This document shows positions 52,098-59,800 of a stretch of DNA of 64,000 nt, one piece after another (position 1 is the stretch's first letter; the number at the start of each line of letters is the position of its first letter). The notes beneath the pieces were generated by a model. The model saw only the letters and a program-made list of their open reading frames with translations, ran no database searches and was not told the origin of the DNA. Position numbers and translations under genes: made by a program. This DNA comes from Nocardia sp. XZ_19_385 (lineage in GTDB: Bacteria > Actinomycetota > Actinomycetes > Mycobacteriales > Mycobacteriaceae). Location: NCBI RefSeq assembly GCF_015355755.1, contig NZ_JACVEE010000001.1:806001-870000 (forward strand), read 5' to 3'.

Positions 52098-52811
52098 TCA
52101 TTCCCGGGCGAGGATAGCTTCGAAACGCTCGTCGGCGCGGTCGAGCTGGTCGAGGATGTGCTGTTTGACATGCTCGGCCAGCGGCGTGTCCGCGCGTGTG
52201 ACCAGGTCCCGGTACACGTCGGTGAGCGGACGGTATTTGCTGGCGAGTTTGCGCATGTGCGGGCCGGTGGAATAGAGAATGCCGACGCCGTTGTCGGTGA
52301 AATCGGAGAGTTTCACGACGCGGGCCCAGGGTGCGCGATCGAGATTGGCGGCGACATGCTCGCGGTATTGTTCGTGCCGGTCCTGACGCGGGTCGGGTGC
52401 CGGATTGGTCACGGCGGCAACGATATCGGCGACCCGAAGGCCGAATCGCCGCGCGAGTTCGCCCAGTGCCGCGTCGGTGGGCTCGCCCGCGAACTCACCC
52501 GCCAGTTCCCGGGGGTGGTCTTCGACGGAGTCGTGCAGCAGGCCCGCGACCACCACATCGGATTCCCGGACCTCGTAGTGGCTGATGATCCGAATCGCCA
52601 CGCGCAGTAGATGATTGATGTACGGCTCGCGGCCGTATCGATCGGACTCGTGCAGCTCCGAGGCCAGTTCCAGAGCTTCGGTGAGCCGTTCGACATCGGG
52701 ATGTTCGGCGATTTCCAGCAGTAATCGTTCACGCAGCCCGGACTCGCCGTATACCTCGCTGATCGTGTGCAGCGGCATCACGGCCAAGACCCCCGCCCCA
52801 GGATTGCTCAT
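52098..52811 (-). CDS. HD-domain phosphohydrolase, SpoT/Mesh1-like
   Basis: A 237-residue protein with the HD metal site arranged as in the (p)ppGpp hydrolase domain of Rel/SpoT: YINHLLRVAIRIISHYEVRESDVVVAGLLHDSVEDHP, then ARVVKLSDFTDNGV. There is no synthetase or TGS domain, so it could be a small alarmone hydrolase or another nucleotide phosphohydrolase. ATG 52811 is chosen; GTG 52817 adds two residues. It is not in an obvious operon. Confidence 0.88.
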   Translation of the reverse strand: MSNPGAGVLAVMPLHTISEVYGESGLRERLLLEIAEHPDVERLTEALELASELHESDRYGREPYINHLLRVAIRIISHYEVRESDVVVAGLLHDSVEDHPRELAGEFAGEPTDAALGELARRFGLRVADIVAAVTNPAPDPRQDRHEQYREHVAANLDRAPWARVVKLSDFTDNGVGILYSTGPHMRKLASKYRPLTDVYRDLVTRADTPLAEHVKQHILDQLDRADERFEAILARE

Positions 52812-52962
52812 AAGCACAATCTAACTGGGACACCGCCGTTCGCGCGCTATGTATTCTCCCCGCTCCCCCGTGTTCTCGCGCACTCCTCCCGGGAAAATGC
52901 GTTGCCGATCGAGATAGCCCGTGGTGTCCTGGAATCCACGCGAGGCAGAACCGGAGGTAAAC

Positions 52963-53802
52963 GTGGCCGCGCAGAACAAACGGCCGCGCCCAGCCTCGGC
53001 CACCGACGACATGCTGAAATTGCACCGCCGCACCATGGTGCTGGACGGTCGTGTCTACACCGTGCTCACGCTGCGCCCCGGCAGCGATTTCCGCTTCGCC
53101 ACCAACCGTTTTCACGAGACCTGGCATGTGCTCTCGGATTGGCGTGGGTCCCGGGCGCTGGCCCGGCTGCTGTGGGGTCTGTCGTATCAGCGGCGGCCCG
53201 GCACGCTGGTGGTGATCGATCCGGCGCATCTGGATCCGAACCCGTTCGACGCCGCGCCGTCGGATCCCATCGTGCTGGTCCCCTCGGACCTGACGGTGTT
53301 CACCCAGGCCGCCGCGACCGCCCTACGCCGGCGACTGCCGCTGCGGGACAAGTCGCAGGGCACCGTGCGGTTCCAGACCTTCGGCCTGCGACCAGCGGTG
53401 GCGAAGGTGGACGCCTGGCGGTCCCGGCCGGAAGCCTGGAACGCCTACCGCTGGCAGCCGCCAACCGGCTGGGCCCGGATCGAGCGGGTCGGCGGGATGC
53501 TCGCGATCTTCGGCTCGTCCAGCCAAATGCGCGGCTGGGCAACCAGTCTCGCGACCCTGGGCTCGCATGTGCATTACGACATGGATTACCTGTACTTGGA
53601 CGAGCAGGCCGACGGCGAGGTCCAGATCTTCCGCCAGTACCGGCGCAAGGTGAACATCGCTCGCCAGGCCCGCACCGAGGTGCTCAGCCGTTCCGGTGCA
53701 CAATCACCGCACGGGATCGAACCCCACATCTGGGCGCACGGCGCGACCGTCCGTCGCCGGCGCTACCCCACCCGCGACGAAAAGCGCACCGCCACAGACT
53801 GA
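52963..53802 (+). CDS. Hypothetical protein
   Basis: Unrecognised 279-residue soluble protein. GTG 52963 is chosen because GGAGG lies five bases before it; earlier in-frame GTG codons at 52921/52924 lack this. Notable stretches: FATNRFHETWHVLSDWRGSRALARLLWGLSYQRRPGTLVVIDPAHLDPNPF and AYRWQPPTGWARIERVGGMLAIFGSSSQMRGWA. It ends in a basic region (VRRRRYPTRDEKR). Divergent from the HD gene. I see no catalytic motif I can name. Confidence 0.75.
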   Translation: MAAQNKRPRPASATDDMLKLHRRTMVLDGRVYTVLTLRPGSDFRFATNRFHETWHVLSDWRGSRALARLLWGLSYQRRPGTLVVIDPAHLDPNPFDAAPSDPIVLVPSDLTVFTQAAATALRRRLPLRDKSQGTVRFQTFGLRPAVAKVDAWRSRPEAWNAYRWQPPTGWARIERVGGMLAIFGSSSQMRGWATSLATLGSHVHYDMDYLYLDEQADGEVQIFRQYRRKVNIARQARTEVLSRSGAQSPHGIEPHIWAHGATVRRRRYPTRDEKRTATD

Positions 53803-53832
53803 TCCGTTGCCGCGGGCACGCCGGCCTCGAGT

Positions 53833-54708
53833 TCAGGCGCTCGCGATCGCCGACAGCCGCTCGAACTGCTCGTCCGACAGCTGCACCGCACTCGCCGCGA
53901 TGTTCTCGGCCAGGTGCTCCAGTGAGGTCGTGCCCGGAATCGGCAGCACGGTAGGCGATTTGCGCAGCAGCCAGGCAAGCGCGGTCTGCGCGGGCGTCGC
54001 GCCGATCTCCTTCGCGACGGCAGCCACCGGACCGTCCGGGCCCGCGTGCTCACCGCCGGCGACCGGGAAGAACGGAATGAACGCGATGTCGTGGGCGGCG
54101 GCGTACTCCACGACTGCCTCGTGCCCGCGGTTGGCCAGGTTGTACATGTTCTGCACGCTGGCGATCGGGGTGATCTGATCGGCTTCGCGCAGCTGGTCCA
54201 CCGTCACCTCGGACAGGCCGATGTGGCGAACCTTGCCTTCCTGGCGCAGCTGGTGCAGCGCGCCGATCTGATCGGCCAGCGGCACGGCCGGGTCGACGCG
54301 ATGCAGTTGCAGCAGGTCGATCCGATCGAGTTTCAGCCGCCGCAAACTCAATTCGGCCTGCTGCCGCAGATACGCCGGGTGTCCGACGGGCACCCATTCC
54401 GTCGGCGACGGCCGGGCTACGCCGATCTTGGTGGCGATCACCACGTCGTCCCGGTACGGGTGCAGCGCCTCGGCGACCAGTTCCTCGTTCTCGCCGAGCG
54501 CGTACGAATCCGCGGTGTCGATCAGATTCACCCCGGATTCGACGGCCGTGCGCAGCACCGCCTTGGCTGCCTCGCGATCCACCGGCGCCCGCCAGATGTG
54601 CCCCGTGCCCGCCTCGAACCCCGGTTCCGGCGCGGCCGCCAATCGCATTGCGCCGTAACCGATCCGGTTCACCTTCAGCTCGCCACCGAGCAAGAACGAC
54701 GTACCCAT
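53833..54708 (-). CDS. Aldo/keto reductase
   Basis: NADPH-dependent oxidoreductase of the AKR superfamily, 291 residues from ATG 54708, preceded by GGGAG eight bases upstream. TIM-barrel signatures: IDTADSYALGENEELVAEAL with catalytic Asp/Tyr, VIATKIG with catalytic Lys, LLQLHRVDP with His, and the C-terminal NADP motif LPIPGTTSLEHLAENIAA. The substrate is not predictable from sequence. Confidence 0.93.
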   Translation of the reverse strand: MGTSFLLGGELKVNRIGYGAMRLAAAPEPGFEAGTGHIWRAPVDREAAKAVLRTAVESGVNLIDTADSYALGENEELVAEALHPYRDDVVIATKIGVARPSPTEWVPVGHPAYLRQQAELSLRRLKLDRIDLLQLHRVDPAVPLADQIGALHQLRQEGKVRHIGLSEVTVDQLREADQITPIASVQNMYNLANRGHEAVVEYAAAHDIAFIPFFPVAGGEHAGPDGPVAAVAKEIGATPAQTALAWLLRKSPTVLPIPGTTSLEHLAENIAASAVQLSDEQFERLSAIASA

Positions 54709-54782
54709 CTGCACCACTCCCTCACGATTCAGCTGACGAGAAGAGGGAACTCACGGCTGCCGAGGGGTATTCCCGGCGCCTT

Positions 54783-55232
54783 TCACTCCGCCTTGGGCAC
54801 CAGGGTGTTCTGGCGCGCGGCGGTCCACCACTTGCCGTTCTCCTTGACCAGCACGTAGAGGGCGATCATCGCGGGATCCTTGTCGATCAGCTCGCCCTCG
54901 GCGGTGGTGGCGCGAGCGACCTTGTGGGCGATGGCCACATCGGGGCGGAGGAAGGTGATGTCTTGAACGTCGTAGCGCGCGTACTGGTTCTTCAGGAACC
55001 CGGCCAGCCCGGCGCGATTGGCTTCGAGGAGGGTGTCGCGTCCCGTCATCAGCATGCCGACAGCGTTGACCACTGCCGCGTTGGCGGTGAACGGGCTGGT
55101 CAGCAGTTCGGCGTCGTTGGTGTTGTAGGCGGTCTCGGTGTCCCGGATGATCTGCTCGATCGCCGCGATGTCCGTGGCGTGATCGACGGTGGTGTCATTG
55201 ACAGTGGGGGCTTCGAAAGTTGTTGCGCTCAT
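54783..55232 (-). CDS. SnoaL/NTF2-like (SgcJ-EcaC type) protein
   Basis: A 149-residue cone-shaped alpha+beta-barrel protein of the NTF2-like superfamily. Typical features: IEQIIRDTETAYNTNDAELLTSPFTANAAVVNAVGMLMTGRDTL and the late NGKWWTAARQNTLVPK. Members with this layout are listed as SgcJ/EcaC-family proteins, with no single known reaction. ATG 55232. It follows the alkB gene by 66 bases in a possible run with the aldo/keto reductase. Confidence 0.87.
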   Translation of the reverse strand: MSATTFEAPTVNDTTVDHATDIAAIEQIIRDTETAYNTNDAELLTSPFTANAAVVNAVGMLMTGRDTLLEANRAGLAGFLKNQYARYDVQDITFLRPDVAIAHKVARATTAEGELIDKDPAMIALYVLVKENGKWWTAARQNTLVPKAE

Positions 55233-55298
55233 GGACAACAGCTTTATACCTGAACCTATGTTTAGGTCAATGCGGCGGCGGAGTCTGCTCCGTCACAG

Positions 55299-55925
55299 CT
55301 ACCGAACTCCGCGCGGACGGAACTGAATGCTGATGCGCGGCCCGGCGAGCTTCCGGGTCTTCGGCACCGCGTGCTCCCAGGTGCGCTGACACGACCCACC
55401 CATCACCAGCAGGTCCCCATGCCCCACCTGGTACCGAAGCGCCTCGCCGCCGCCGCGCGGACGCAACAGCAACGCCCGCGGCGCGCCTACCGACACGATC
55501 GCGACCATGGTGTCGTCCGTCGCACCGCGCCCGAAGGTGTCCCCATGCCAGGCCACGCTGTCGCGCCCGTCGCGGTAGTAACACATCCCGGCGGTCCGGA
55601 ACGGCTCCCCCAACTCGGCCCGATAGTGCGCACTCAACGCATCCCGCGCCGCACCCAGCACCGGATCCGGCAACTCCTCCCCCTCGCCGTAGAACCGCAA
55701 CAGCCGCGGCACATCCACGACCCGGTCATACATCGGCCGCCGCTCCGCCTGCCAAGGCACCGCCCCGACCAGCCGCTCGAACAGCTCGTCCGCCCCGCTC
55801 ACCCACCCGGGCAGCACATCCACCCACGCCCCATGCGCCAGCTCGGTACGCCGGATCCGGCCGAGCCCACCCACCTCGACCACACCGAACCCATCCAGCA
55901 GCGATCCCTGCAGCGGCGACGACAT
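55299..55925 (-). CDS. alkB: AlkB-type alpha-ketoglutarate-dependent dioxygenase
   Basis: Fe(II)/2-oxoglutarate dioxygenase that repairs alkylated bases by oxidative demethylation. It is 208 residues. Iron-binding HxD is in VAWHGDTFG, the distal His in TWEHAVPK, and the 2-oxoglutarate Arg in GPRISIQFRPRG. SVGAPRALLLRPRGGG and HGDLLVMGG are also typical. ATG 55925. A TCGAAC LexA half-site lies 21 bases upstream, but the second half is poor. Confidence 0.92.
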   Translation of the reverse strand: MSSPLQGSLLDGFGVVEVGGLGRIRRTELAHGAWVDVLPGWVSGADELFERLVGAVPWQAERRPMYDRVVDVPRLLRFYGEGEELPDPVLGAARDALSAHYRAELGEPFRTAGMCYYRDGRDSVAWHGDTFGRGATDDTMVAIVSVGAPRALLLRPRGGGEALRYQVGHGDLLVMGGSCQRTWEHAVPKTRKLAGPRISIQFRPRGVR

Positions 55926-55985
55926 GGCCCCGAATGTACGCCAAATCGAACATACGTGCTAGCGGCTTCCGGTCAGCGTGTTCCG

Positions 55986-56838
55986 CTAGGGATAGCGGCG
56001 GGCGAAGACCGGGGCGTGTTCGGGGCGGATGCCGCGGGCGAGGAGGTATGGGGGGACGCTGCGGATAATCGGGATGCGACGGAAGACGCGAACCGGGAGT
56101 GGGGCTTGGTCGGCGCCGGCGATGTCGATGCGGCCGGCCAGGGCGGGGGCGATGGCGCGGGCGTGCAGGAAGCGTTGCAGCCCTTGGGTTACCGCGGTAG
56201 GGAGGGTGCGGCGGCGTTGGACCTGGGCCAGGTCGGCGGTGGAGACCCGGCCTTCGGCGAGCGGTTCGGCGAGGATGCGGGCGGCTGCGACGGCGTCCTG
56301 GACGGCGAGGTTGATGCCGACGCCGCCGACCGGCGACATCGCGTGGGCGGCATCGCCGAGGCAGAGCAGGCCGCCGGTGTACCACTTGTCGAGGCGGTCG
56401 AGTTCGACGTCGAGCAGTTTCACCTCGTCCCAGCTGTGCAGGGCGTCGACGCGGTCACGCAGCCACGGGACGGCCTCGGCCATGCTCCCTACGATCGCCT
56501 CGACCGGGCCCTGGCGGACCGCCTCGTCGCTGCCCTTGGCGATGAGGGTGGCGACCTGCCAGTAGTCGCCGCGGTCGAGCAGGACGGCGGCGCGGTTGGC
56601 GCTGACCACCGGGACAGCGCCCGCGGGGTCGGTGTCGTTGCGCGGCAGGCGAAACCACCAGACGTCCATCGGGGTGGGCCAGCTGTGTGACGGCAGCCCC
56701 GAGGCAGCGCGCAGCACCGAATCACGTCCGTCGCAGGCCACGGTGAGGTCCGCGTGCATCTCGCCGGACGCGCCGTCGGCCGTGCGATACCGGACGCCCG
56801 CCACGCGGCGCCGTCGGCGAACAACAGAGATCGTTCTC
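55986..56838 (-). pseudogene. FAD-dependent monooxygenase remnant, N-terminus missing
   Basis: About 283 codons of a PHBH-fold flavoprotein remain. The second FAD motif is intact (LLCLGDAAHAMSPVGGVGINLAVQDA) and the mid-region DLTVACDGRDSVLRAASGL is clear. The first ~100-120 residues, including the GxGxxG FAD-binding Rossmann motif, are absent. Recognisable homology begins at about 56838, exactly beside the stop codon of the TIR-NACHT gene. A GTG at 56814 could start translation, but the product could not bind FAD normally. It looks truncated when the large gene was acquired. Confidence 0.8.
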
Positions 56839-59800
56839 TCAGAACGGCTCGTCCGGGGGTAGCTGGCGCACTTCCGGCAGGAACTGGTCGAGTTCGCCGA
56901 TATCGAAGCGGGACAAGCCGATGACGTGCCAGAACTGGCCCGCCGGACTCCCGTCGGCCTTGTAGCGGCCGCCCGGGGCGACCGCCGCCCAACTCTCCGG
57001 GAGCCCGAGCAGGAACGCCCGGATGACGGGCACATCCTCAGGCCGCTCCCCCATCGACCACACGATGACATTGCCGTCATCGGCCCCGCTGGCCAGTACC
57101 CGGCCCGACGGATCGAAGGCCAGCGACCAGATCTGGCGCTTGTGCCCTTCGAGGGTGTGCAGGTGCCGCCCGGTTGCCATGTCCCATAAGCGAATCACCA
57201 GATCGTCGCCACCGGTGGCCAGGATGCCGGTCTTCGCATCGATCGCGGCCGCCCACAATCGCGCGGTGTGCCTGCCGATTTCGTGCAGGCAGTCACCGCT
57301 GTCGACATCCCAGATCCGCACCTTGGTGTCCCAGGAGACGCTGGCGAGCCGGTTACCGTGGAACGCGACCGCGTACACCCGGTCCTCGTGCCCGCGCAGC
57401 GCGCGCAGCAAACGCCCGGACTTCACCTCCCACAGCCGGACCACTTTGTCGTCACAACCGGTGGCCATGAGCGTGCCCTCGGCATTGAACGCGATGGACC
57501 GCACCCGCCCGCGGTGTTCGACGCAGTGCTGGTGCACCGCGCCGGTGGTGCGAATCCACAGGGTGACGGTGTCGTCGTCGTTGGCGGTGGCGACGTATTC
57601 ACCGGTGGGGTCGTAGGTGGTGGCCCAGATCGGCGGCGATTGACCGGTGATGTGCCGTTCGTAGGAGTCGGTGGCCAGGTTGTACAGACTCAGGCGGCCG
57701 TCGTTGCGGGCGATGGCGATCTGGTTCGGGTCCACCGAGCTGAATCTGGCTGCCTCATAGGAGAACAGCCGGTCCTCGCTACCGAGCAAGCGGCGGGTCA
57801 GGCGGCCGGTGACCGGGTCCCAGAGCCGGACCACGCCGTCGTTGCCGCAGGCCGCGAGCAGGGAGCCGTCGCAGTTGAAACGCACGGTGGTGACCTGTCT
57901 GCCGTGCCCGGTCAGCACATGACGGCAGGCCCCGGTCTCGGAATCCCAGAGGCGCGTGGTGAATTGGTCGTCGGTGACCGCGAGCTGGCGGCCGTCGGCG
58001 CGGAAGGCGAAGGGCCAGATCGAACCGGTGTGCGCGGTGAGCCGGTGCCGCAGCTCCCCGGTCACGCTGTCGTGCAGGCAGATTCGGCCGGCGCTGTCAC
58101 CGGAGGCGAGCTGCTCGCCGGCGGGATCGAAGCTCAGCCAGTAGATGGCGGCCCCGGCGTGTTCGGCCGAGTTGTGCCGGGGCTCACCGGTTTCGACGTC
58201 CCACAGGCGCAGTCCGCCTTCGGTGTCCCCGCTCGCCAGGATCGGCAGGCTCGGGTGGAAGGCGAGGGTGTAGACCCGCCCGGTGTGGCCGGTCAGCTCC
58301 CGCACCCGCAAGCAGGTGTCGGGATCCCAGAGCGACACCGTGCCGTCCGCCGCACCGGTCGCCAGCAGGTTTCCGCCGGGGCTGCAGACGATTCGATAGA
58401 CCGAACCTGCCGCTGCGGTGAATGTCGCTTCCTCCGTGCCGGTTTCGATGTCCCAGATCCGCACCACCCCGTCGCGGTAGGCGGCGGCGAGGGTGCCGTT
58501 GTGGAAATCCATGCTGTAGATGAGGTCATTTCCGCCACTCGCCGGCCGGCAAACCTGCAACAGCTCACCACTGGGCAGCGACCACAGCCGCAGCACGCCC
58601 GCGGCGTCACCGGTGGCCAGCACGTCGCCGCGCTTGCTCAGCACCACCGGCCACGGCCAGTTGTCGTGGCCGGACAGGATCCGGCGCAATGCACCGGTGG
58701 CGGCGTCCCAGATGCCGACGGTGCCGTCTCCCGAGCCGGTGACCAGCACCTGCTCGGTGTAGCCGACCGCGAAGGTGCGCGCCCGATGGGTCTGCAAGGT
58801 GCGCAGCGGCCGGCCGGTCTCGCTGTCGTAGATCAGCACACCGCCGTCCTCGCTGCCGATGGCCAGGGTGCTGCCGTCCGGGCTGTAGGCCACCGGCTGC
58901 GGCAAGCGCCCGTGCCGGGCGTGGAAGCCGTGCCGCACCCCGATCGCGGCGGGCGCGAATTCGGTGTGCACCGGCGCACCGGGCACCACCGCCGCACCGC
59001 GCAGCTCCGAATCCAGTGGCGCGCCGGTCACTTCCAGCAAGGCGGCGCGATGCCACCGGGCGCCGACGGCACGAACGCCGGTGAGGTCGGTGCGGGCCAG
59101 CCGGGCCCGGGTCAGATTCGCGCCGCTGAGGTCCGCGTCGGTCAGCACCGCGTCGTCCAGCCGGGCGCCGACCAGCCGCGCACCCCGCAACACCGCACCC
59201 GCCAGGTTGGTACCGACGAGCCGGGCACCGCTCAAATCCGCGTCACTGAGATCGACGCCCCGCAGTTGGCGATAGGACAGATCCGCACCCGCCAGCATGG
59301 CGCCGCGCAGATCCGCCGACGGCGCCGTGGCCAGCCGGGTGCTCACCCGCAAGGCATTACGGCGGGCATGCTCACCGGCGTCGGAGTCCGCGAGCACCGC
59401 CTCCGCCCAGGCGCCCGCGGCCCGATGGTCGGCCAGATCACCGAGGAAGTCGATGGTCAGCTGGGACAGCGGGCGCGCGGCCAGTTGCGGCGGCGCCGCC
59501 GTCCCGCCCGCGAACTGCCCCGCGATGTGGTTGGCGACCAGCCACTCGGTCACCGAGGAGTGGATGAACCCGAACAGGTTCTCCTCGGTGCGCACCAGCA
59601 GGCTGCCGGCGCCGATGGCATGCACCTGCTGCTCCGGGGTCATCCGGTTGGACCCGGTGATCTCCACCAGATCCTGTGCCACGGTGGCCAATTCGGCCAT
59701 GCTCAGATACTGCTCGCCGGATTCCCAGCAGCGCAGCGCGAAAGCGGTGACCGCCAGCCACAACTCCCCGACCGAGAGCCCCGGCTGCGAACCCGCGACC

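Noticed and set aside
52098-56838. HD hydrolase, aldo/keto reductase, AlkB and flavoprotein as parts of the TIR-NACHT system
   Set aside because: Mixed orientations and gaps, ordinary metabolic families, and a broken flavoprotein give no evidence of a shared operon.
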